A DNA stretch of 5,466 nucleotides. It comes from Deltaproteobacteria bacterium. Lineage in GTDB: Bacteria > Desulfobacterota > DSM-4660 > Desulfatiglandales > Desulfatiglandaceae. Positions 1 to 5,466 of the stretch are shown here, in pieces; position 1 is the stretch's first letter; each line of letters begins with the position of its first letter. The translations under genes were made by a program, and so were the position numbers. A model generated the notes under the pieces. The model searched no databases and was not told where the DNA came from. It saw nothing but the letters and a program-made list of their open reading frames with translations. The stretch is from positions 1-5,466 of the forward strand of contig JAFDAP010000147.1 in the NCBI GenBank assembly GCA_019313765.1, written 5' to 3'.

Positions 1-896
1 TAAAGCTCCACGGCAATTTTTTTCTGGACATCACCGTCAGGAAGGTCATGGGCGACAAGGGCCTTGAGAGAAGTGCTAACCACTCCCTCGCCATACTTTC
101 CGGTGAGCTTGACAAATTCAGGGCCAACCACGGCGTACTCACTGACGATAGGAAATTTAATACCAAGGTCTCGAGCACTTTTAAGAACCATGGCCGTATC
201 ACCCATGTATCCGCAAATAATGAGGCCATCTGCGCCACTGATCTTAATATGCGTAATTTGGGGACTGACATCTGTAGTGCCAGGGGTATACTTCTCTATA
301 GTCGCAGGTTTAATTCCCTTATTTTTGCAAACCCATTCAAACGTTTCCTTTCCTGTTTGGCCGTAGGCGGTATTAATGTATATATAGGCAATCTTCTTGG
401 AGCCACGCTGAAGCAAATTATCAACCAATATTGGGGTGCACGCATCCTTCTGGCATGGGACAACATTGAAGACCCACTTTTTGGTAGGTCTCCATATCTT
501 CTCCGATGCGGCATTAGCGATCAGTAGTGTTTCCCCTGCCTTAGCCGTTTCTGCACTGGCCAGGGTTGAGCCTGATGTTGAATAACCCAGGGTGGCAATA
601 ACCTTTTCAACTTCGATTAATTTTTTTGTATTTATAACTGCCTTAGCCGGTTTGGTCTCATTATCGAGGATGATCAGCTTTAACTGCCGCCCATTCACCC
701 CGCCGGCCTTATTAAACTCTTCGGCCCTCATTCGATAAACCCTTTTTTCCGGAATACCAAGGCCGGCCGCGCGGCCGGTGAGATCTAAGGCGATGCCAAT
801 AACATATGGCGCCTGTTTTGCTTCAGATGCTGAGACTGAAAGAAACAGGCCACAACAAATACTTAGAGCTATAGCAATAAACATGGACTTTTTCAT
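1..896 (-). CDS. Periplasmic substrate-binding protein of a Liv/HAAT-type ABC importer (LivK-like, type I PBP), 3'-truncated by window edge
   Basis: This protein captures a ligand in the periplasm and delivers it to the LivHMGF-type complex encoded just upstream. The frame is open from the ATG at 896 to the left edge, giving 298 codons; the family is usually about 370-420 residues, so the last quarter is missing. Residues 1-24 form a Sec signal peptide: MKKS, a hydrophobic core, then VSA or SEA as likely cleavage sites. LSIC is a poor lipobox, so a lipoprotein is less likely. The mature start (YVIGIALDLTG, 31-41) is the first beta strand of a Peripla_BP_6 fold. It is followed by the family hallmark AEEFNKAGGVNGRQLKLII (58-76) and DNETKPAKAV (78-87). 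GYSTSGSTLA (104-113) matches the usual ligand-contacting G-x-x-x-S segment, and the second lobe includes KKIAYIYINTAYGQTG (167-182). The start is fixed by AAGGAGG six bases upstream. The family is secure; the ligand is unknown. The sequence looks closer to the divergent binding proteins of anaerobes and aromatic-acid users than to E. coli LivK, but that is an impression. Confidence 0.93.
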   Translation of the reverse strand, partial: MKKSMFIAIALSICCGLFLSVSASEAKQAPYVIGIALDLTGRAAGLGIPEKRVYRMRAEEFNKAGGVNGRQLKLIILDNETKPAKAVINTKKLIEVEKVIATLGYSTSGSTLASAETAKAGETLLIANAASEKIWRPTKKWVFNVVPCQKDACTPILVDNLLQRGSKKIAYIYINTAYGQTGKETFEWVCKNKGIKPATIEKYTPGTTDVSPQITHIKISGADGLIICGYMGDTAMVLKSARDLGIKFPIVSEYAVVGPEFVKLTGKYGEGVVSTSLKALVAHDLPDGDVQKKIAVEL

Positions 897-1070
897 TGTG
901 TTCCTCCTTATCATAGTATTGTAAAAGGTAATTTGCCTTTTTTTAGAGTTTCTTACCGCTAAGTGTCCTAAAATGGACTTCGCACACCTTGTTTCGCCTT
1001 CTGACTATCACCTCCCCCCATGGTTCGGCCGCCGCACCAAAATTCTCTGTGTTATTTGATATTCTTGGTT
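897..1070 (-). other. 174-nt spacer between the livF-type gene and the binding-protein gene
   Basis: All four gaps or overlaps upstream are 29 nt or less, so this spacer stands out. Read on the minus strand it contains a small GC-rich hairpin (ACCA/TGGT and CGG/CCG arms, plus coordinates 1021-1039), a purine-rich GGGGGGAGG (about 1013-1021), a weak GTCC/GGAC hairpin (965-978) and an A/T-rich AAAAGG/CCTTTT inverted repeat (923-941). None is followed by a U-run on the minus strand, so I see no intrinsic terminator separating the genes. TACAAT and TATGAT near 911-923 resemble -10 boxes, but they sit almost on the Shine-Dalgarno and no -35 is convincing. The likely roles are an mRNA processing or stability segment or an untranslated leader for the binding protein. 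Confidence 0.5.
903..909 (-). promoter_or_regulatory. Strong Shine-Dalgarno of the substrate-binding protein gene
   Basis: On the minus strand AAGGAGG (909 to 903) lies six bases before the ATG at 896. This is the best ribosome binding site in the operon. It fixes the start of the binding-protein gene and fits high expression of that component relative to the membrane complex. Confidence 0.85.
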
Positions 1071-1844
1071 TTAGGCTCCGAGATATGCAGATTGAATCCT
1101 TTCACTTGCCATGACCTCTTCAGCCGTATTCCTTAGAGTTATCTCCCCCCTTTCCAAGACATAAACATAGTCAGCAATCTTTATGGCCGCCCTGGCATTT
1201 TGCTCGACCAACAGGATAGAGACACCAAGCTCGCGAGAGATGAGTTTCAACATCTTCATCATTTCCTTTACCAATAAGGGGGAGAGGCCGAGCGATGGTT
1301 CATCAAGTGCAAGAAGTCTGGGATTAGACATGAGCGCACGCCCTAACGCCAACATCTGCTGCTCGCCGCCAGATAGTGTCTCTGATTGTTGCTGGAGCCT
1401 GGACTTAAGGACAGGGAAAAGCTTGAAAATCATTTCCGACCTTGCCTCCAGCATGTCCTTCCTTTCACTCTTGGTGAGAGAATAAGTCCCCAGCAGCAGA
1501 TTGTCCGAGACACTCATCGTACCGAACAGCTGCCTGCCCTCAGGCACGCTGGCGACTCCTTTTCTGATTATCTTATCCGGGGGCATATCCGTTATGGTTT
1601 CATTCTTAAATGTGATTTTCCCACTGCGAATGCCGAGCAGCCCGGTTAGCGTTTTTAATAACGTCGTCTTACCAGCGCCGTTACTTCCCAGCACAGCAAC
1701 AATTTCATTGCTGTTAACCGTAAGACAGATATTCTTTAACGCCTGGGCGTCTCCATAAAAAGCGGAAACATCCTCGACAACCAATAAAGACTTGCCTGAT
1801 TGTCTTGTAACTTTCTTTGGTTCGGACTCTTGAGAATCGGTCAT
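1071..1844 (-). CDS. livF: ABC importer ATPase, LivF type
   Basis: This is one of the two cytoplasmic ATPases that power the LivHM permease (HAAT family). In its 257 residues the nucleotide-binding domain reads in order: Walker A GSNGAGKT (53-60); a Q-loop region VPEGRQLF (100-107), the PEGR form typical of LivF; signature LSGGEQQ (157-163); Walker B LLALDEPS (177-184) with catalytic E182; D-loop SLGLSP (184-189); and VEQN (213-216). In that last motif Q215 stands where most ABC ATPases have the switch histidine, which is normal for LivF. It ends in YLGA, as LivF proteins do. The N-terminus is about 20 residues longer than usual (charged, Ser/Lys-rich before SLLVVEDVSAFYG), but the chosen ATG has a good site, GAGG seven bases upstream inside the 3' end of livG. 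Only 2 nt separate the livG stop from this start, so translational coupling is likely. Confidence 0.95.
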   Translation of the reverse strand: MTDSQESEPKKVTRQSGKSLLVVEDVSAFYGDAQALKNICLTVNSNEIVAVLGSNGAGKTTLLKTLTGLLGIRSGKITFKNETITDMPPDKIIRKGVASVPEGRQLFGTMSVSDNLLLGTYSLTKSERKDMLEARSEMIFKLFPVLKSRLQQQSETLSGGEQQMLALGRALMSNPRLLALDEPSLGLSPLLVKEMMKMLKLISRELGVSILLVEQNARAAIKIADYVYVLERGEITLRNTAEEVMASERIQSAYLGA

Positions 1845-1846
1845 TG

Positions 1847-2671
1847 CTAATCCTCTTCTCCGAGGTACGCCTTTATAACCCCTGGATCTGCCCTGACATC
1901 ATCGGGTGAACCATCCGCAATTTTTCTACCATAATCCAGGACAATCACGCGCTTAGAAATAGACATGACAAAAGGCATGTTGTGTTCAACAATGATAACC
2001 GCCAATCTATTTTCTACGAGTTTCTGGACAAGGTCGCCAAGCTTGGCAATTTCGTGAGCGGCCAACCCGGACGCCGGCTCGTCCAGCATAATTAGATTGG
2101 GCTTCACACCGAGCGAACGAGCTATACCCAGCATTTTCCTCTCACCCAAGGGAAGACTGTTGACATCATCGGCTGCTCTATGTTCCAAGCCAACCATCCT
2201 CAAGTTCTCCAGCGCTTCACCCCGAGTGCGATTTTCTTCCTTCCTCGCCGATCTCAGTCGAAATCCTGCGGCGAACATTCCCGTTCGACTTCCTGTATGA
2301 CAGCCGACCATTGCATTTTCAAGCACCGTCATGCTGGAAAAGAGCTCTTCCAGTTGAAAGGTTCGGCTAATCCCCAGGTGAGCGATCATGTGTGCAGGGA
2401 GACCGGTAATATTTTGCCCCTGGAAATATACATCGCCTTCATCGGGAAAGTACGTCCCCGTGGTCACGTTGATAAAAGTTGTTTTTCCCGCACCATTGGG
2501 CCCGATTATTGAGACAATACCCTCTTTTTCCAATCTAAGGCTCACCCCACACAGGGCCCGAATTCCGCCGAAACTCTTCTCCAACTGGATGACCTCAAAT
2601 AGCGAAGAGCCCACACCAACTTTGCTACTGGACTGCCCAGAATTATGTCGTGGATCCCCTGAAGCGATCAT
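1847..2671 (-). CDS. livG: ABC importer ATPase, LivG type
   Basis: This is the second cytoplasmic ATPase of the importer and would pair with LivF. Over 274 residues it shows KSFGGIRAL (32-40), Walker A GPNGAGKT (57-64), Q-loop RTFQ (103-106), the variant signature LPLGERK (173-179), Walker B LIMLDEP (193-199) with catalytic E198, and switch histidine H230 in VEHNM. The C-terminal G-x-P-x-x-V-x-x-DP-x-V-x-x-AYLGEE motif (from G254) is diagnostic of the BCA-type ATPase C-terminus. An LP-x-G signature instead of LSGG is usual for LivG. The ATG at 2671 overlaps the end of livM by 29 nt and has only a modest GGAAG eight bases upstream. About 22 residues precede the normal family start, SLFEVIQL. 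A GTG at residue 20 is an alternative start, but I see no better Shine-Dalgarno for it. Confidence 0.95.
   Translation of the reverse strand: MIASGDPRHNSGQSSSKVGVGSSLFEVIQLEKSFGGIRALCGVSLRLEKEGIVSIIGPNGAGKTTFINVTTGTYFPDEGDVYFQGQNITGLPAHMIAHLGISRTFQLEELFSSMTVLENAMVGCHTGSRTGMFAAGFRLRSARKEENRTRGEALENLRMVGLEHRAADDVNSLPLGERKMLGIARSLGVKPNLIMLDEPASGLAAHEIAKLGDLVQKLVENRLAVIIVEHNMPFVMSISKRVIVLDYGRKIADGSPDDVRADPGVIKAYLGEED
1852..1856 (-). promoter_or_regulatory. livF ribosome binding site inside the livG 3' end
   Basis: AGAGG on the minus strand (1856 to 1852) lies within the last codons of livG, seven bases before the livF ATG at 1844. It decides the livF start and implies that ribosomes finishing livG reinitiate on livF. 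Confidence 0.65.
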
Positions 2672-3650
2672 AAAGTTTTCTTCCGAGATTGATTAACTGG
2701 TCTATCCATCCGGTTAGTCCTTGAGGCATAAATATGAGCACAATGATTATCAATATTCCAAAGAAGATAGCATCAACCTCACTGGTCATAACCGGAAATA
2801 TTTTCCCGAGGTAACCGTGTATCAGTTCGGTCAGCCACAAGACCACGAAGGTCCCGGTTAAGGGACCCCTGAGATGTCCTACACCACCGATGATGATCAT
2901 CATTAGAAGTTCAATAAGTAAAGGGAAACCAAAGGAATCAGGCACTGCAAAGCGAAGGTAGAAGCAAAAAATACTCCCTGCAAAGCTGGCCATAACAGCA
3001 GTCAGTACAAAAATCTGAAGTTTATACTTAGCCACGTTGACACCAATACTTTGACTGGCGACCTCGCTATCATGGAATGACTTCATGGCACGGCCAATAC
3101 GGGAGTTAATAAGGTTAGAGCAAAACCAGTAGCAGCCCAGACAGAAAGCCCAGGACAAATAATAGAAGTGGAGATCAGTCTTGAACACAAAACCGCTCAA
3201 AGAAAGAGCCGGTATCCCTACCAAGCCTTCAGGGCCGCCAGTAAGATTAGTAAGCTGGGCTGCAACAACTTGTGCAATGAGAATAATGGCAAATGTGGCG
3301 CAGGCAAGGTAGAAACCTCGTAACCTCAACACGGGAGCGCCCACGATGTAGGCAATCAAAGCCACACAAATGGCGCCGACAAATATACCTGGCAAGGGGG
3401 GTATAATTCCTCTGGCCGATAATATACCTGGAATGTAAGCCCCTAAGCCAAACCAGGTGGGATGGGCCAGAGAGAATAGACCAGCCTGGCCCATTAATAG
3501 CCCCATCCCGATAGATAACATGCCATATATGGCCACAAAAAACATGACGCTCACGATGTAGTTGCTCCGAACAATGATTGGCAGGACAATAATCGCGGTC
3601 AGAAAAATCAGCCAGGGAATATTTGTTTTGAACCTGCCGTCCTCTTTCAT
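2643..3650 (-). CDS. livM: ABC importer permease, LivM type
   Basis: This inner-membrane permease forms the substrate channel together with LivH. From the chosen ATG it has 335 residues and roughly eight to nine hydrophobic segments, the first at 12-28. Family landmarks are GQAGLFSLAHPTWFGLGAY (54-72), LRLRGFYLA (108-116), the periplasmic-side TGGPEGLVGIP (137-147), the EAA-like ATPase-coupling loop SRIGRAMKSFHDSEVASQSIG (183-203), GGVGHLRGPLTG (255-266) and MPQGLTG (308-314). The same frame is open upstream to an ATG at 3821, which would add 57 residues. That extension lies wholly within livH and lacks membrane character. The ATG at 3650 overlaps the livH TGA as ATGA and has GGAGAAGGA about ten bases upstream, so it is preferred. 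The gene overlaps livG by 29 nt at its other end. Confidence 0.94.
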   Translation of the reverse strand: MKEDGRFKTNIPWLIFLTAIIVLPIIVRSNYIVSVMFFVAIYGMLSIGMGLLMGQAGLFSLAHPTWFGLGAYIPGILSARGIIPPLPGIFVGAICVALIAYIVGAPVLRLRGFYLACATFAIILIAQVVAAQLTNLTGGPEGLVGIPALSLSGFVFKTDLHFYYLSWAFCLGCYWFCSNLINSRIGRAMKSFHDSEVASQSIGVNVAKYKLQIFVLTAVMASFAGSIFCFYLRFAVPDSFGFPLLIELLMMIIIGGVGHLRGPLTGTFVVLWLTELIHGYLGKIFPVMTSEVDAIFFGILIIIVLIFMPQGLTGWIDQLINLGRKLYDRFRGSTT

Positions 3651-4525
3651 GGGAATCTTTTCCTTCTCCGGCGGGAAAAATCGATTGTTTGAAATATCAA
3701 GAACAGGACCATAATGGAAAGAGCGAGAGCATCCTTCCAACCCGTCGAAATAAATCCGGCGACGAATCCTTCCACTAAACCCAGTGCCAGTCCAGCCAGA
3801 ACTGTACCGCCTATACTCCACCCACCGACTATAGCAACCACAAGCCCTTTCAAGGCGGCCATGAGGCCTATATTATAGCCGGTAAATGCAATCGGGGTGA
3901 TAACGATGCCTGCCAAAGCCCCTAAAGCTCCGGCAAGACCAAAACAAAAAAGTCTGAACTTGCTGACATCAACTCCTATCAAACTGGCTGCAATTTGATT
4001 AATGGAAGATGCTCTCAACGCTTTCCCAAAAAGTGTGTAGTTAAAAAACCACAAAAGCCCCAAGGTCACAATGACCAAGACACCTGTCACAACGATGGCT
4101 TGCGGTATAAGCGTAGCCCCTAAAATATTGATAGGCTCGATTTCAATGAAGGGTTTCACGGTACGCGTTTCAGAACCGCACGTGATAAGAATAATTCCTT
4201 TAATTACCGACGCAGAGGCGATGGTTATCAACATGTAAGTCATTTCCGTGGGGTATCTGACGGGACGTATCACTATACGCTCCAGCAGGATAGCTATCAG
4301 GACCGTGCATGTTATTGCCAGAATGACCGCATAAGGCAATGCTAACCCTGCGTCAAAAAATACCCAGGTAAGCATACCGCCTAACATGACGAATTCGCCC
4401 GTAGCGAAATTCATAACACCGCTGATGAGAAATACCGTACTCCAGCATATCCCTACAATGGCATAAATGCTCCCGCTCGTTATTCCTGAAATGGCGTATT
4501 GGATAATCTGTGACAAAAGTGTCAT
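3647..4525 (-). CDS. livH: ABC importer permease, LivH type
   Basis: This inner-membrane permease partners LivM and is the first gene of the operon. Its 292 residues match the family length. It begins with the typical short amphipathic start (LLSQIIQYAISGITSGSIYAI). Next come the LivH hallmarks MNFATGEFVMLGG (38-50), LERIVIRPVR (81-90), the EAA-like loop LFGKALRASSINQIAASLIG (165-184) followed by LAGALGALAG (197-206), and GGWSIGGTVLAGLALGLVE (234-252). Several hydrophobic segments span the whole length, and a basic tail (SRRRRKR, 284-290) marks the cytoplasmic C-terminus. No good Shine-Dalgarno lies at normal distance: the nearest, AAGGAT (4546-4541), ends 15 bases before the start. The ATG at 4525 is kept because the protein matches the family's N-terminus from there. 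The stop overlaps the livM start by 4 nt. Confidence 0.94.
   Translation of the reverse strand: MTLLSQIIQYAISGITSGSIYAIVGICWSTVFLISGVMNFATGEFVMLGGMLTWVFFDAGLALPYAVILAITCTVLIAILLERIVIRPVRYPTEMTYMLITIASASVIKGIILITCGSETRTVKPFIEIEPINILGATLIPQAIVVTGVLVIVTLGLLWFFNYTLFGKALRASSINQIAASLIGVDVSKFRLFCFGLAGALGALAGIVITPIAFTGYNIGLMAALKGLVVAIVGGWSIGGTVLAGLALGLVEGFVAGFISTGWKDALALSIMVLFLIFQTIDFSRRRRKRFP
3661..3669 (-). promoter_or_regulatory. livM ribosome binding site that decides the start
   Basis: On the minus strand GGAGAAGGA (3669 to 3661) lies inside the 3' end of livH, ten bases before the ATG at 3650. Together with the ATGA stop/start overlap it argues against the longer reading from 3821. The spacing is slightly long. 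Confidence 0.5.
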
Positions 4526-4695
4526 AGCCGACAGTTACATATCCTTATGTTTTCCAGAAATGTTCACAACCCTCAACCAAGAATAGAAAATCTGCTATCA
4601 ACATGCCCAGCAAATAACTTTGTGGTTCTTACAACTGAGAACGAATCCATAAAAAGTTGACCAATTAATAATTCTTGCAAATTTAATACCGTATT

Positions 4696-4724
4696 TCTAT
4701 ATCTTGATAACCCTTTGATATCAA
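4696..4724 (-). promoter_or_regulatory. Candidate sigma-70-type promoter of the liv operon
   Basis: On the minus strand TTGATA (4724-4719, 5 of 6 to consensus) is followed after exactly 17 bases by TATAGA (4701-4696, 4 of 6). Transcription would start near 4689, leaving a leader of about 165 nt before livH. The -35 box lies inside the palindrome TTGATATCAA. AT-rich DNA gives many chance matches, so this is a candidate only. Confidence 0.4.
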
Positions 4725-4751
4725 TATTGTTATTAAATTTCATGTTGAAAT
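4715..4751. promoter_or_regulatory. Cluster of short palindromes overlapping and upstream of the liv promoter (possible operator)
   Basis: There are three dyads in 37 bases: TTGATATCAA (4715-4724, perfect), CAATATTG (4722-4729, perfect, overlapping the first) and ATTTCA-TGT-TGAAAT (4737-4751, six-base arms). The first covers the candidate -35 box and the last lies just upstream of it, positions where a repressor or activator dimer could act. No known regulator's consensus was recognised, and AT-rich sequence produces short palindromes easily. Confidence 0.3.
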
Positions 4752-4784
4752 CGTACCATTAATGAATTATGCTATTTCGTAAAT

Positions 4785-4813
4785 TTGTTTTATATGATAA
4801 AGATATTTATATT
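4785..4813 (+). promoter_or_regulatory. Weak candidate promoter for the plus-strand gene
   Basis: TTGTTT (4785-4790) is followed after 17 bases by TATATT (4808-4813, 5 of 6 to TATAAT). This would give a leader of about 170 nt before the ATG at 4990. An alternative -10, TATAAA at 4856-4861, lacks a -35 at normal spacing. The sequence does not decide between them. Confidence 0.22.
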
Positions 4814-4975
4814 TGCCACGCAGAGAACTTTCCATGCTTCCGGCAGGTATTTTCATATAAAATGGCGTCAAATTCAAAAAGTAGAAGATTGCTTATTAGA
4901 CAGCAAATAGCTGGGAATTCATAAATACATGATTCAGCAATGGGTCTGAATCACCGTTACGGTATGTTGAGGAAA

Positions 4976-4982
4976 AAGGAGG
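4976..4982 (+). promoter_or_regulatory. Strong Shine-Dalgarno of the plus-strand gene
   Basis: AAGGAGG ends seven bases before the ATG at 4990. It is a near-perfect match to the 16S rRNA anti-Shine-Dalgarno at ideal spacing. It shows that this short frame begins at a genuine translation start rather than being a chance reading. Confidence 0.8.
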
Positions 4983-4989
4983 TGTCGCC

Positions 4990-5367
4990 ATGCAAAGACC
5001 AGATTGGTGGAATAACCTGGACCAGGAAGAAAAACAAATCCTGATTCTGATATCCATGATCCCACCTCCTGTATCACTGGACAACCTGATAGACCTTACA
5101 TCCATAAGCGCTGTAAAGGTATTGAGGCTCATGGAAAATTTGAAGAAGAGAAAGGCTATCTCCGTTTACGATTCACTTGGCAATGGTTATTACAATTTCA
5201 GGCACCCGAAGCTTGCGGAATTTGTGCTTCAGCAGATCTCTGATAAGAGAAAACAGGTTGAGGCCAAGATGTTAATTTCTTTTTTTGAGGGGCATCTGGA
5301 AGAGGGGCTCAAAAAATGCCTCATGATGACCCATTTTTATCAGATATCAGCATTGATGGACTCGTAA
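4990..5367 (+). CDS. Winged-helix/STAND-regulator-like protein, probable 5' remnant truncated by a repeat
   Basis: The 125-residue product is soluble and starts with an excellent ribosome binding site. Residues 10-24 (LDQEEKQILILISMI) look like the first helix of a winged-helix fold. PPPVSLDNLIDL (25-36) and SAVKVLRLMENLKKRKAIS (40-58) fit the second and recognition helices, and VYDSLGNGYYNFRHP (59-73) fits the wing. The following HPKLAEFVLQQISDKRKQ (72-89) recalls the F-x-H-x-x-x-x-x-x-V segment after the winged helix in STAND/MalT-like and other AAA-type signalling ATPases, where a helical repeat region normally follows. No Walker A or B motif is present, so only this module is encoded. The TAA stop (5365-5367) lies within the first bases of the adjoining repeat, and the last few residues (LMDS) are probably repeat-encoded. 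It may be the 5' fragment of a longer sensor-regulator, or a small stand-alone protein. Its link to the divergent liv operon is only positional. Confidence 0.55.
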   Translation: MQRPDWWNNLDQEEKQILILISMIPPPVSLDNLIDLTSISAVKVLRLMENLKKRKAISVYDSLGNGYYNFRHPKLAEFVLQQISDKRKQVEAKMLISFFEGHLEEGLKKCLMMTHFYQISALMDS

Positions 5368-5466
5368 AAAGTCGTCACCCCGGCGAAAGCCGGGGTCCAG
5401 TTCAGTCATAAGTGTCTGAAAAGACTGGATTCAGGCTTTCGCCGGAATGACGGAAAAGGGAACTTT
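5361..5466. repeat. MITE-like palindromic repeat, right end outside the window
   Basis: The element starts near CTCGTAAAAAGTCGTCA, possibly a few bases earlier. Two 29-base arms, 5373-5401 and 5424-5452, are inverted copies matching at 24 of 29 positions, separated by 22 bases. The left arm also folds on itself as CCCCGGC-GAAA-GCCGGGG (5378-5395), a perfect 7-bp stem closed by a GNRA tetraloop. The right arm has a weaker counterpart, GGC-TTTC-GCC with TTC/GAA outside (5430-5447). The window ends in AACTTT, consistent with the start of the complementary outer terminus ACTTTTTACGAG. No transposase is present, so mobilisation would be in trans. I recall similar dispersed repeats from Desulfobacterota genomes, but have not checked this. 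Confidence 0.75.

Larger units (their letters stand above)
4526..4989. other. AT-rich divergent intergenic control region
   Basis: This stretch holds no credible gene. It is strongly AT-rich between about 4650 and 4870, compared with the more balanced base use of the liv genes. It separates the minus-strand liv operon from the plus-strand regulator-like gene, so it should hold both promoters. Inverted repeats visible here are TTGATATCAA (4715-4724), overlapping CAATATTG (4722-4729), ATTTCA-TGT-TGAAAT (4737-4751) and GTTCT-N8-AGAAC (4625-4642). I see no tRNA, no riboswitch I can recognise and no terminator with a clear U-run. Confidence 0.6.

Noticed and set aside
48..527. Plus-strand open frame of 159 codons, and another overlapping it at 64-366
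   Set aside because: Both are antisense to the binding-protein gene, which has a signal peptide, a strong ribosome site and clear family motifs. The plus frames have no ribosome site and no recognisable domain.
923..944. AAAAGG/CCTTTT dyad followed by a T-run on the plus strand, resembling an intrinsic terminator
   Set aside because: The stem is short and A/T-rich, and the T-run is on the strand that carries no gene ending there. On the minus strand, where the operon runs, there is no U-run after the stem.
997..1023. Small 17-codon frame in the livF-binding-protein spacer, reading MGGGDSQ on the minus strand
   Set aside because: No ribosome binding site precedes it and the composition is not protein-like; it is probably chance.
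1847..2671. LPLGERK instead of the canonical LSGGQ signature in the LivG-type ATPase, and VEQN instead of a switch histidine in the LivF-type ATPase
   Set aside because: Both are ordinary variants in these two ATPase families and do not suggest loss of function.
3651..3821. Possible 57-residue N-terminal extension of the LivM-type permease from an ATG at 3821
   Set aside because: The extension lies entirely within livH, is rich in Arg, Gly and Ser rather than hydrophobic, and has no family counterpart. The ATG at 3650 gives the classic ATGA overlap and a purine-rich ribosome site.
4896..5132. Minus-strand open frame of 78 codons
   Set aside because: It is antisense to the start of the plus-strand gene with the excellent Shine-Dalgarno, has low-complexity composition and no domain, and is best explained as a shadow reading.
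5378..5395. GC-rich GAAA-loop hairpin as a terminator for the plus-strand gene
   Set aside because: It is followed by TCCAGTTCAG, not a U-run, and it is an internal part of a larger inverted-repeat element.
5361..5466. CRISPR-like repeat at the right edge
   Set aside because: There are only two arms, and they are inverted rather than direct, with one 22-base spacer. This is a single palindromic element, not an array.

Overview
The window carries most of one branched-chain-amino-acid-type (HAAT/Liv) ABC importer operon on the minus strand. A long AT-rich spacer separates it from a short plus-strand gene that runs into a palindromic repeat at the right edge. Reading the operon in its own direction (right to left), the order is LivH-type permease (4525-3647), LivM-type permease (3650-2643), LivG-type ATPase (2671-1847), LivF-type ATPase (1844-1071), and a periplasmic substrate-binding protein (896 to the left edge, C-terminus missing). 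The binding protein has no stop codon inside the window, so it is easily missed. It is supported by a signal peptide, a strong Shine-Dalgarno and 298 codons of typical type I binding-protein sequence.

The four membrane and ATPase genes are tightly packed: a 4-nt ATGA overlap, a 29-nt overlap and a 2-nt gap. They are probably one translationally coupled transcript. The binding-protein gene follows after a 174-nt gap and has a near-ideal ribosome binding site, which fits the need for more binding protein than membrane complex. Together the five products would form a complete importer: periplasmic capture, a LivH/LivM channel and a LivG/LivF motor. The ligand cannot be read from the sequence. 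Amino acids, amides, urea and small aromatic or aliphatic acids are all taken up by relatives.

The 464-nt spacer (4526-4989) is AT-rich and holds a plausible sigma-70-type promoter for the liv operon. Short perfect palindromes overlap that promoter and lie just upstream of it. On the plus strand, a 125-codon gene (4990-5367) with an excellent Shine-Dalgarno resembles the winged-helix and following helical region of STAND/MalT-like or AAA-type regulators, but it has no ATPase domain. Its stop codon lies within the start of a palindromic, MITE-like repeat (about 5361 to the right edge), so it is probably the 5' remnant of a longer gene.

The organism is probably a Gram-negative anaerobe of the Desulfobacterota (deltaproteobacterial) type. 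The basis is the binding protein's signal peptide and periplasmic design, the style of the liv cluster, and a GTAAAAAGTCGTCA-type GAAA-loop repeat of a kind I recall from such genomes. This is an inference, not a demonstrated assignment. I see no convincing new biological system here. The points most worth checking are the repeat-truncated regulator fragment and the palindromic control region.
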